From the NCBI GenBank assembly GCA_030697975.1, contig JAUYOQ010000275.1, positions 1 through 11,329 of the forward strand: a stretch of DNA of 11,329 nt, given 5' to 3'. Both the position numbers and the translations under genes were made by a program. The stretch is from Nitrosopumilaceae archaeon (GTDB taxonomy: Archaea; Thermoproteota; Nitrososphaeria; Nitrososphaerales; Nitrosopumilaceae). Numbering within the stretch: position 1 is the stretch's first letter; each line of letters starts with the position of its first letter. The notes below the pieces were generated by a model that ran no database searches, was not told the DNA's origin, and saw only the letters and a list, made by a program, of their open reading frames with translations. Of the stretch, positions 7,346-11,329 are shown piece by piece.

Positions 7346-7546
7346 GTGTTCTAGATTTATCCTATTTTTAGTTCCAGTCTATTTTACAACTTGAATTTTA
7401 ATTGATCGACCTTTACGTTTGTTTGCTTTTTTAATGATAATTAATTGATTTTTAAGAAAATTGTTAATCAAGGTTATTTTTCTGATTTTCATATGTTAGC
7501 AACACCTTGAAGAGAAACACTCAAGAGGAGTTCTAGAAATAAAAAG
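7346..7546. other. AT-rich intergenic region, 201 bases
   Basis: No convincing gene was seen on either strand. It begins with a T-run (ATTTTTAG, about 7363-7370) that could end the upstream message. It contains several AATTAATTGATT-like stretches, and ends with GAGGAG at 7525-7530, which is too far (16 bases) from the stress-protein TTG to be a standard ribosome site. It marks the change to visibly more AT-rich sequence to the right. Confidence 0.5.
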
Positions 7547-7558
7547 TTGTTTTCTAGA
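7532..7558 (+). repeat. Inverted repeat bracketing the stress-protein start codon
   Basis: TCTAGAAA at 7532-7539 is the exact reverse complement of TTTCTAGA at 7551-7558. The TTG start (7547-7549) lies in the 11-base loop. In RNA this would be an AT-rich eight-pair hairpin with the start exposed in the loop; in DNA it could be a dimer binding site. Confidence 0.45.
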
Positions 7559-7963
7559 GTACTTGTTGCCATAGATGGATCTGAACCTGCCAAAAAAGCC
7601 TATGCAAAATCTATTTTTCTATCAGCTAAATGTAATTCTAAACTAGATGTAGTGTATGTGGTACAATGTGAATTAGGTGGAGATAGCGCTACAACATTTG
7701 AGATTATAGATGAACTAAAAAGAAAAGCAATGAAAATACTTGAAGAATGTAAAAATGAAGCCATCAAGAACAGGTTGCAAATCAAAACTATAATCAAGAT
7801 TGGAGATCCGGCCAAAATTATTACAGAGATTGCAAATAGTAAAAACTATGATTTGATAATTATGGGAAATAGAGGTATGGGTGCTTTTAAAGAATTACTA
7901 CTTGGCAGTGTTTCTCTAAAAGTCATGCATCATGCTAGATGCCCAGTAATGATTGTAAGATAG
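7547..7963 (+). CDS. Universal stress protein (UspA family), ATP-binding type
   Basis: A single-domain UspA protein of 138 residues, the normal size. The N-terminal strand VLVAIDGSEPAKKA (5-18) holds the conserved Asp that contacts nucleotide. The C-terminal motif G-x2-G-x9-G-S is complete at residues 107-121 (GNRGMGAFKELLLGS) and is followed by HHARCPVMIVR, so it should bind ATP. Such proteins form dimers in the cytoplasm and respond to stress or starvation; the exact role cannot be read from sequence. The start is TTG at 7547: no ATG or GTG lies upstream in frame within a sensible distance, and the family begins close to the first strand. The gene appears to stand alone, with an inverted repeat around its start codon. 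Confidence 0.95.
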   Translation: MFSRVLVAIDGSEPAKKAYAKSIFLSAKCNSKLDVVYVVQCELGGDSATTFEIIDELKRKAMKILEECKNEAIKNRLQIKTIIKIGDPAKIITEIANSKNYDLIIMGNRGMGAFKELLLGSVSLKVMHHARCPVMIVR

Positions 7964-7987
7964 TGCTTGAGAATCTTTAGCTGGAAC

Positions 7988-8031
7988 TTGAACCCACTTG
8001 GATTCATAACACGAAAGTTTGGACCCACTTG
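7988..8031. repeat. Imperfect 13-base direct repeat pair
   Basis: TTGAACCCACTTG at 7988-8000 recurs as TTGGACCCACTTG at 8019-8031, with 12 of 13 bases identical and starts 31 bases apart, about three helical turns. It lies between the stress-protein stop and the small coiled-coil gene. It could be a regulator site for the latter, or a remnant of a duplication. Confidence 0.5.
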
Positions 8032-8093
8032 ACAGTCCATATCAAATGTAATTCAGGTACGGATAAAAGAGGAAAAAGTTTAAGGATATAATT

Positions 8094-8243
8094 ATGAATT
8101 TTGAAGAAGACAAAAGAATCCAGAAAAAGATTGATTGGATTTCGAGACAGATTAGAGAAACAAAGATTCAACTCCATAAGCAAAACCAAGAATTACAAGA
8201 AGCAATCAAAGAACAAGAAGAATTAAGAAAAGAAAAAAAGTAA
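8094..8243 (+). CDS. Small charged coiled-coil protein, 49 residues
   Basis: ATG at 8094 opens a 49-residue frame with GGA of a weak ribosome site (AAGGAT) about 8 bases before it. The protein is almost entirely charged or polar helix: IQKKIDWISRQIRETKIQL with hydrophobic residues at three- and four-residue steps, then Glu/Lys/Gln-rich repeats up to the end. This is typical of a short coiled coil that would dimerise. It has no cysteine, membrane or signal segment and no recognised family. Helical microproteins of this kind are common in these archaea, but the low-complexity, A-rich composition also raises the chance that it is a fortuitous frame. It stands alone on the plus strand. Confidence 0.6.
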   Translation: MNFEEDKRIQKKIDWISRQIRETKIQLHKQNQELQEAIKEQEELRKEKK

Positions 8244-8395
8244 ATTCTCATCCTACTAACACAGTAAACGGTTCGTATCAAATGTCATTTAATTTCTAAA
8301 TTTTCATTTTTAAGAATATGATTTATGATGCTTCTTTAAGGTTTGAGCATAATGTTTTGTGTCTAATTAGATCCTCATTTAGTTTCGTCAAATAG

Positions 8396-8647
8396 TTACA
8401 ATATGTGTTCTACTGCTTTTTGAATGTCGCCGGCATTAATTACACCGCCTTCCATCATTGCCTCAAGGAGTCTAAGAACTTTTAATTCACCTGTAGCCCC
8501 TGAAATTGTTTGTGGGATGACCACACAAATATCAGAAACTACAACCGTAACTTCCTTATCCTTTCCGCCTTTCCAGTCTTTTGGTATGGCAATGTAGAAA
8601 TTTTTAAAGTCTTGATTGCTTAGGTCTTGATATAATATCTCTACCAT
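8396..8647 (-). CDS. Hypothetical 83-residue alpha/beta protein
   Basis: Not a family I recognise. The start is ATG at 8647, giving 83 residues, because GGGAGAT lies 10 bases upstream of it. The longer frame to 8734 would run into the divergent gene at 8687 and adds an atypical sequence. The protein has a strand-rich first half (FYIAIP, EVTVVVSDICVVIP) with a basic KDWKGGKDKE turn, then a Gly-rich ISGATGELKVLRLLEAMMEGG helix and a short C-terminal helix (AGDIQKAVEHIL). It contains one cysteine and no membrane segment. It is divergent from the 121-residue gene with 39 bases between the starts, an arrangement that often means shared control. Confidence 0.68.
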   Translation of the reverse strand: MVEILYQDLSNQDFKNFYIAIPKDWKGGKDKEVTVVVSDICVVIPQTISGATGELKVLRLLEAMMEGGVINAGDIQKAVEHIL

Positions 8648-8686
8648 AAGAAAACTAATCTCCCATGAAATTAAAAGATATTCGTT

Positions 8687-9052
8687 ATGGATGACTATAT
8701 CAAAAGCCTTTTGACTCAGACACTTGAGGTACATGCAATTTTAAATAAACTAAAAGGCGATCTAGGCGATCTTGATGTTATAAAAAAACAAGTCGGGAGG
8801 ATAGAGGGAGTATTCAAGGTTGTTTGCAAAAAAATCGAGGCGTTAGATTATTCTTCTGATGATTATGTTGAACTAATAAAGGCCATCAAGTTCTATCTTG
8901 AAAATTATGACTTTTACAATGTAATTGAGGCATACAAGATGTATGACGAAGATTCAGATAGAATAAGAAACATGAGAACTTTGGTTATCAGAGCGCTAGA
9001 AGAAAAAGATTTGATTGCAAAAATTAAGCAAGTGATGAAACGTCAAGATTAA
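8687..9052 (+). CDS. Hypothetical all-helical protein, 121 residues
   Basis: No family recognised. ATG at 8687 opens a 121-residue, acidic and almost wholly alpha-helical protein: a helix with LLTQTLEVHAILNKL, a linker, KKQVGRIEGVFKVVCKKIEAL, then a YVELIKAIKFYLENYDFYNVIEAY stretch rich in aromatic residues, and two final charged helices. It resembles small helical-bundle adaptor proteins in character only. No signal peptide or transmembrane segment is visible. No clear ribosome site precedes the ATG, suggesting a leaderless message, though no good TATA box is visible at the expected distance. It is divergent from the 83-residue gene. A GC-containing hairpin followed by five T lies about 80 bases after its stop. 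Confidence 0.8.
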   Translation: MDDYIKSLLTQTLEVHAILNKLKGDLGDLDVIKKQVGRIEGVFKVVCKKIEALDYSSDDYVELIKAIKFYLENYDFYNVIEAYKMYDEDSDRIRNMRTLVIRALEEKDLIAKIKQVMKRQD

Positions 9053-9134
9053 AGTTATGAATTTATTTAATAATGATCTAGAAATATGAAAATTTTTGAT
9101 TCACATTTCATTAAATCGATTAATTAATCTAGGC

Positions 9135-9170
9135 GGCCCAAAGGGATTCACTTCAAAAATGAAGCTGGCC
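9135..9170 (+). terminator. Hairpin followed by T-run after the 121-residue gene
   Basis: GGCC at 9135-9138 can pair with GGCC at 9167-9170, and inside it CTTCA (9151-9155) pairs with TGAAG (9160-9164) across an AAAA loop. TTTTT follows directly at 9171-9175. The two stems are separated by an uneven internal loop. It fits a terminator for the plus-strand gene, although 80 bases from the stop is far; a small structured RNA is an alternative. Confidence 0.4.
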
Positions 9171-9243
9171 TTTTTGCCATAATGTAATCGACCAGATGTG
9201 ATATGCATTAGATTTGATACATTAATTCTAGGTAACCACAACT

Positions 9244-9348
9244 TTACTCATAATTATCTAGTACCATTAAACAGTAGTCACAGACAGGATAGCCATTGTC
9301 CTCATATTCGCTTCCACATCTTTTGCAAATTTTCTTTATGTTAGTCAT
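9244..9348 (-). CDS. Zinc-ribbon microprotein, 34 residues
   Basis: A 34-residue frame with CKRC at 8-11 and CDYC at 23-26, a CxxC-x11-CxxC arrangement that is a minimal zinc ribbon. An aromatic GYPVC strand leads into the second knuckle. Its ATG at 9348-9346 overlaps the TGA of the short upstream frame (ATGA), and the GAGGAAGGA stretch about 12-20 bases upstream could serve as ribosome site. Upstream in its own frame a TGA blocks any longer version. It is the last member of the minus-strand run that begins with the rhodanese. Two proper CxxC pairs in so short a frame are unlikely by chance. A role in RNA or protein binding, or as a small metal protein, cannot be chosen from sequence. Confidence 0.68.
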   Translation of the reverse strand: MTNIKKICKRCGSEYEDNGYPVCDYCLMVLDNYE

Positions 9349-9434
9349 TTTATGTCCAATCCTTCCTCAAGTTCTATTCTCTTATTTCGCATTTTAGAGA
9401 TTCTTTCCTTTTGATCTCTTTGTTTTGGTTTCAA
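9345..9434 (-). CDS. Short charged frame between the two zinc microproteins
   Basis: From TTG at 9434 a frame of 29 residues, highly charged (KPKQRDQKERISKMRNKRIE then LEEGLDIK), ends in TGA at 9347-9345, overlapping the ATG of the 34-residue zinc ribbon. An internal ATG at 9392, two bases after the stop of the preceding zinc ribbon, would give only 15 residues. The 5' half overlaps the end of the 43-residue zinc-ribbon gene in another frame. It may be a genuine peptide, a coupling frame that carries ribosomes to the next start, or chance. Evidence is limited to the stop-start overlaps. Confidence 0.3.
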   Translation of the reverse strand: MKPKQRDQKERISKMRNKRIELEEGLDIK

Positions 9435-9525
9435 TTTGTTTTACCTTTTGGTAACACTTAGAACACAATTGAAGCCTATCATACGATTTTGTTTTACCCT
9501 CTGCCAGGCAAACACTACAGAACAA
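9394..9525 (-). CDS. Zinc-ribbon microprotein with basic tail, 43 residues
   Basis: TTG at 9525 opens a 43-residue frame with two CxxC pairs, C3/C6 (CSVC) and C21/C24 (CSKC), 14 residues apart, followed by a lysine-rich tail (KVKQIETKTKRSKGKN). The layout is a zinc ribbon with a nucleic-acid-like basic tail. The TTG is the only usual start between the upstream in-frame TGA (9537-9535) and the first cysteine; it lies two bases after the stop of the 36-residue gene, which suggests translational coupling. The start is unusual because the first cysteine is residue 3. The family is not recognised by name. It belongs to the run behind the rhodanese. Confidence 0.62.
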   Translation of the reverse strand: MFCSVCLAEGKTKSYDRLQLCSKCYQKVKQIETKTKRSKGKNL

Positions 9526-9527
9526 AC

Positions 9528-9638
9528 CTAATCTTCAAGATGCGAGTAATCAAATATAACATCAGATTCTTCTCTTTTTTTTCTGCTTGATTTTTTCTTT
9601 TTTCTCGTTATAGTCTTTGTAACAAGTGTTTTAATCAT
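9528..9638 (-). CDS. Basic microprotein, 36 residues
   Basis: ATG at 9638 overlaps the TGA of the rhodanese (ATGA overlap) and opens a 36-residue frame. The first two thirds are very basic (TITRKKKKSSRKKR) and the end is acidic with aromatics (EESDVIFDYSHLED). A second ATG at 9650, four codons upstream in the same frame, would overlap the rhodanese end by 16 bases. The basic stretch suggests RNA, DNA or acidic-protein contact; no family recognised. The poly-lysine region is A-rich and could be a chance frame, but the neat stop-start overlap and the two-base gap to the next gene favour a real one. Confidence 0.5.
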   Translation of the reverse strand: MIKTLVTKTITRKKKKSSRKKREESDVIFDYSHLED

Positions 9639-9931
9639 TTTTGGTTCCATGATGGAAAACCACCATCTAATGTTATTGCATTAAACCCAGCTTTTTTTAG
9701 CTCGTCTGCAGCAATGTTACCTCGATAACCACTACCGCAATATGTGCAAATATTCTTGCCTTTTAGATCCTCTATTCCACCTTTTTTCGCTTTACGTATT
9801 ACCAAACCAAGTGGCATATGTGTAGAACCCTCTATCTTTCCACTTGCTAGTTCATCTGGCTCTCTCACATCAATAATTACGAATTCGTCTTTCCTTGCCC
9901 TTAAATCATTGGCTGAAATTATCTCTGCCAT
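9635..9931 (-). CDS. Single-domain rhodanese-like sulfurtransferase
   Basis: A 98-residue single rhodanese domain, the size of GlpE/PspE-type proteins, which move sulfane sulfur from a donor such as thiosulfate or a persulfide to an acceptor. Visible elements are VIIDVREPDELASGKIEGSTHMP (18-40), the standard rhodanese front half, and the active loop C65-GSGYR70 with the catalytic Cys65 and Arg70, followed by the GNIAADELKKAGF helix and the LDGGFPSW C-terminal signature. An extra Cys62 (CTYC) sits three residues before the catalytic one. There is no signal peptide, so it is cytoplasmic. A TTTATC box 30 bases before the ATG points to a leaderless message. Its stop overlaps the first of several microproteins. 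Confidence 0.95.
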   Translation of the reverse strand: MAEIISANDLRARKDEFVIIDVREPDELASGKIEGSTHMPLGLVIRKAKKGGIEDLKGKNICTYCGSGYRGNIAADELKKAGFNAITLDGGFPSWNQK

Positions 9932-9955
9932 AATTATTAAATCGCTGTTAACATA

Positions 9956-9961
9956 GATAAA
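9956..9961 (-). promoter_or_regulatory. TATA-like TTTATC box for the rhodanese run
   Basis: TTTATC on the minus strand (bases 9961 to 9956) begins 30 bases before the rhodanese ATG at 9931. There is no ribosome site in between, so a leaderless message carrying the rhodanese and the following microproteins is likely. Confidence 0.6.
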
Positions 9962-10051
9962 TTTAATCGGTTTTTAGCAAGATCTAGACCAATTATGGTT
10001 TAATTTGAATAAAAAAGAAAAAAGTAAATCTTATCAAAACATAATTTATCA

Positions 10052-10141
10052 GTGGGAAGATTCTTTGCTTGTGAGAAATGTGGAGAGGTTTTTGAAAGGA
10101 GAAAAAAATCAGACCATAAATGCCCTATGGATATTAAGTAA
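10052..10141 (+). CDS. Zinc-finger-like microprotein, 29 residues
   Basis: GTG at 10052 opens a 29-residue frame beginning MGRFFACEKCGEVFERR. It has CxxC at residues 7-10 and HKC at 22-24, giving C-x2-C-x11-H-x-C, a plausible single zinc knuckle of treble-clef or C2HC type. Aromatic and basic residues sit between the ligands, as in small zinc fingers. No ribosome site is obvious; a CTTATC sequence lies 22 bases upstream, shorter than the usual spacing here. The frame is too short to be sure; the aromatic-Cys-x2-Cys-Gly pattern is the main support. It stands divergent from the rhodanese gene with about 120 bases between the starts. Confidence 0.5.
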   Translation: MGRFFACEKCGEVFERRKKSDHKCPMDIK

Positions 10142-10347
10142 ATACAAAAATTCTTAGTTCTTAATTCTAAAGTGATTTAGCGAAATTGAAATCTCTATTT
10201 AGGCTTCATAAAATTAGTTGGAATCTCCAAACCCATTCTCAGGGGATACAATATAAAAGATGATCATAGTTGCTGCTCAGCCGATTAGATTATCGGTTAT
10301 TCTCTGATTTTGATAATCTTTATCTAATTTGACTGTACGATAATGCC
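10142..10347. other. Intergenic region, 206 bases, with a small hairpin
   Basis: I see no gene I would defend here. CCGAT at 10281-10285 and ATCGG at 10292-10296 form a five-pair stem with a TAGATT loop, followed by T-rich DNA, which may end transcripts coming from the left. Two short frames (about 25 and 15 residues, near 10187 and 10260) lack any family pattern. The promoter of the 48-residue membrane protein lies at the right end. Confidence 0.4.
10319..10324 (+). promoter_or_regulatory. TATA-like TTTATC box for the membrane microprotein
   Basis: TTTATC begins 29 bases before the ATG at 10348, the same geometry as at 6969. It supports ATG 10348 as the start rather than the out-of-phase ATG at 10343. 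Confidence 0.55.
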
Positions 10348-10494
10348 ATGGATGAAAAAGAACCAAAGGAAAGTACCTGGAATAGGATGGTACATGCAAG
10401 CTTCAGAAAAGTCGTCGCCTTTGATTGTTTATTCTTAGGAATTGGCATCCTAATTGGAATCGGAATCGGCGTATTCCTAATAAAGGGTCCTTAA
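10348..10494 (+). CDS. Single-span membrane microprotein, 48 residues
   Basis: ATG at 10348 opens a 48-residue frame. The first 20 residues are charged (MDEKEPKEST, then WNRM...FRK) and would be cytoplasmic. Residues about 22-45 form one hydrophobic span with a glycine-isoleucine repeat (LGIGILIGIGIGVFLI), ending in KGP. Gly at alternate positions along the span could allow close helix packing, so it may form oligomers or sit beside a larger membrane protein. No family recognised. A competing frame starts at the ATG five bases upstream, but it lacks such organised composition and the promoter spacing favours this one. A strong AT-rich hairpin follows 70 bases after the stop. Confidence 0.65.
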   Translation: MDEKEPKESTWNRMVHASFRKVVAFDCLFLGIGILIGIGIGVFLIKGP

Positions 10495-10563
10495 CATCTT
10501 TTTTAAGTAATTTTAAAGACGTTATCAAATGGACAATATTGTTCTTCCAAACCCTAAAGCAAA

Positions 10564-10589
10564 AAAACAATAATTTCTATTATTGTTTT
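10564..10589. terminator. Bidirectional terminator hairpin between convergent genes
   Basis: AAAACAATAAT at 10564-10574 pairs perfectly with ATTATTGTTTT at 10579-10589 across a TTCT loop, an 11-pair stem bordered by A-run on one side and T-run on the other. It lies between the converging membrane microprotein gene and the RelE-type toxin gene, so it can serve both strands. Confidence 0.7.
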
Positions 10590-10615
10590 ACGCATGAATT
10601 ATTTCTTGTAAATTT

Positions 10616-10852
10616 TTACCTATGATCAGTTTCCACAACAAAGATTATCATCTTGCTTTGCTGTAAATCCAAAATAACTCTGTAATTTCCTACCCGTAGT
10701 CTATAAAATTGTGAATTGGCTAATCTTATCACAACTCTAAACGGATCTTCGATACAATCTAACACTGAATCATAAATCTTTTGTGCGTTTTTCTTATCTA
10801 TTTTTTCTAATTGTTTTACGGATTTCTCAGACCAAATAACTTCCCATACCAT
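10616..10852 (-). CDS. relE: RelE/ParE-family toxin
   Basis: A 78-residue type II toxin of the RelE superfamily; RelE members cut mRNA in the ribosome, ParE members target gyrase, and the small archaeal ones are usually RelE-like. The family pattern is clear: an N-terminal WEVIWSEKSVKQLEKIDKKNAQKI strand-helix, a central IEDPFRVVIRL turn, FYRLRVGNYRVILD strands with basic residues at R51, R53 and R58, and a last strand IIFVVETDHR. It stops directly after the conserved HR, while many relatives carry a few more residues ending in a tyrosine, so it is slightly short. The ATG follows the antitoxin TAG with no base between, so translation is probably coupled. It is expected to be neutralised by the antitoxin. 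Confidence 0.9.
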   Translation of the reverse strand: MVWEVIWSEKSVKQLEKIDKKNAQKIYDSVLDCIEDPFRVVIRLANSQFYRLRVGNYRVILDLQQSKMIIFVVETDHR

Positions 10853-11086
10853 CTATTTTAGCCCTAATTTCTTTTTCACTTGTTCTGATGTATACACACG
10901 CCCTGCTTTGATGTCTGCAAGGCCTTCTTCAATATTTTTTATTACTGCCTGACTTAATACTTCGTCTTCTTGAGTAATTTTTAAAAGTCTAGCAATTACC
11001 GTTTCGTATGTTTCTCTAGGATGATTCATTTGTTTTCTGAGATCATTTTTGAGCTTTTTAGAAAGCTTAATCGTACTTTGTTCCAT
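10853..11086 (-). CDS. Ribbon-helix-helix antitoxin partner of RelE
   Basis: A 77-residue antitoxin. The N-terminal STIKLSKKLKNDLRKQMNHPRETYETVIARLL (about 4-35) is a ribbon-helix-helix DNA-binding segment, with the STIKLS strand and a helix-turn-helix pair, as in archaeal antitoxins. The charged C-terminal part ending in GLADIKAGRVYTSEQVKKKLGL is the usual toxin-binding tail. It precedes the toxin gene directly, the normal order, so it would bind and block RelE and repress its own promoter. A TATA-like TTTTTTATA lies at 11119-11127 and the operator repeats begin immediately upstream of the ATG. ATG at 11086 is the natural start since the operator sits just ahead of it. Confidence 0.88.
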   Translation of the reverse strand: MEQSTIKLSKKLKNDLRKQMNHPRETYETVIARLLKITQEDEVLSQAVIKNIEEGLADIKAGRVYTSEQVKKKLGLK

Positions 11087-11122
11087 GGTATACTATGGTA
11101 TACTATAGTATACTAGGGTATA
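11087..11122. promoter_or_regulatory. 10-base-period operator and promoter of the toxin-antitoxin pair
   Basis: GGTATACTAT (11087-11096), GGTATACTAT (11097-11106), AGTATACTAG (11107-11116) and a partial GGTATA (11117-11122) lie end to end. Each of the first three contains the palindromic hexamer GTATAC (11088, 11098 and 11108), exactly one helical turn apart. GTATACTATAGTATAC (11098-11113) is also a perfect 16-base palindrome. The array runs from the TATA-like box to the base before the antitoxin start, where a bound ribbon-helix-helix dimer row would block transcription. Confidence 0.8.
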
Positions 11123-11149
11123 AAAAATGATCGTTATTTGAATTAAAAT

Positions 11150-11329
11150 TTATTCTGCTGAGAGATCCCAATAGTCTGCGTTTTCCTGCTTTACTATTGG
11201 GCGGTTTAGGTTTTTCCATTCCTTAAAGGAGCGGACATACAGCTTTACGTTTGGATGATCAACTGACTTTAGTGCGTAATATGCTAATCCTGACAGTGTT
11301 CCAACACTTCCACAATATGTAATCACCTC
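11150..11329 (-). CDS. Sulfurtransferase (rhodanese/TST family), N-terminus outside window
   Basis: The last 59 residues plus stop of a larger sulfurtransferase; the frame runs open past the right edge. The fragment begins EVITYCGSVGTLSGLAYYALK, where the cysteine with the CGSVGT loop matches the active-site loop of two-domain thiosulfate or 3-mercaptopyruvate sulfurtransferases. After it come VKLYVRSFKEWKNL and a short tail ending WDLSAE. Only the C-terminal half of the catalytic domain is present, so length and substrate cannot be judged. It is on the same strand as the toxin-antitoxin pair, 63 bases upstream of the antitoxin start, but the operator between suggests separate control. Confidence 0.85.
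   Translation of the reverse strand, partial: EVITYCGSVGTLSGLAYYALKSVDHPNVKLYVRSFKEWKNLNRPIVKQENADYWDLSAE

Noticed and set aside
8004..8189. 61-residue minus-strand frame
   Set aside because: It is antisense to the coiled-coil frame at 8094-8243 and has no plausible start context or motif.
8648..8734. Longer version of the 83-residue minus-strand protein
   Set aside because: It would overlap the divergent gene at 8687, and GGGAGAT upstream of ATG 8647 supports the shorter form.
9131..9180. Possible tRNA or riboswitch around the GGCC stems
   Set aside because: There is no cloverleaf, T-loop or CCA-type end and no conserved riboswitch core; a terminator-like hairpin is the simpler reading.
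9744..9956. 70-residue plus-strand frame opposite the rhodanese
   Set aside because: It is a mirror frame of the rhodanese gene, which has complete active-site and structural signatures.
10187..10308. Two short plus-strand frames of about 25 and 15 residues with a stop-start overlap
   Set aside because: No motif, no ribosome site or promoter at a useful distance, and the second runs into a likely hairpin.
10425..10625. 66-residue plus-strand frame after the membrane microprotein start
   Set aside because: It overlaps the membrane microprotein out of frame, runs through the terminator hairpin and looks random.

Overview
The window looks like a piece of an ammonia-oxidising archaeon of the Nitrososphaerota (Thaumarchaeota), probably of the Nitrosopumilus / Nitrosarchaeum / Nitrosotenuis kind. 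The reasons are AT-rich DNA, an archaeal arginyl-tRNA synthetase, an archaeal-type phosphoglycolate phosphatase, a single archaeal DRG GTPase beside a DUF504 (MJ1316-type) protein, frequent TTG starts, and TATA-like boxes placed 29-30 bases ahead of start codons, as expected for leaderless archaeal messages. The lineage is inferred from gene content and style; no search was run.

Left part (1-4028): argS runs off the left edge on the minus strand and sits directly behind a HAD-family phosphatase gene. Divergent from these is a tight plus-strand cluster of a DUF504 RNA-end domain protein, the DRG GTPase and a 58-residue zinc ribbon, which together suggest an RNA or ribosome-associated function. 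Middle (4039-7345): a minus-strand pair encodes a 94-residue unknown protein and a 430-residue collagen-like protein with 90 unbroken Gly-X-Y triplets and no signal peptide. Divergent from it are a TPR plus winged-helix-like protein and a 115-residue thaumarchaeal-type protein.

Right part (7346-11149): this looks more AT-rich and accessory. It holds a universal stress protein, a small coiled-coil protein, a divergent pair of unknown genes, and a minus-strand run in which a single-domain rhodanese is followed by up to four nested or overlapping microproteins, two of them CxxC...CxxC zinc ribbons. Then come a 29-residue zinc-finger microprotein, a 48-residue single-span membrane protein, and a RelE/RHH-type toxin-antitoxin pair with a striking 10-base-period operator at its promoter. 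A second sulfurtransferase, cut by the right edge, closes the window.

No rRNA, tRNA, CRISPR array or transposase was seen. After the small genes are added no stretch over 300 bases lacks a gene. The most notable points are the rhodanese/zinc-microprotein run, the intracellular collagen, the toxin-antitoxin operator, and the fixed-spacing TTTATC promoters that help decide several starts.
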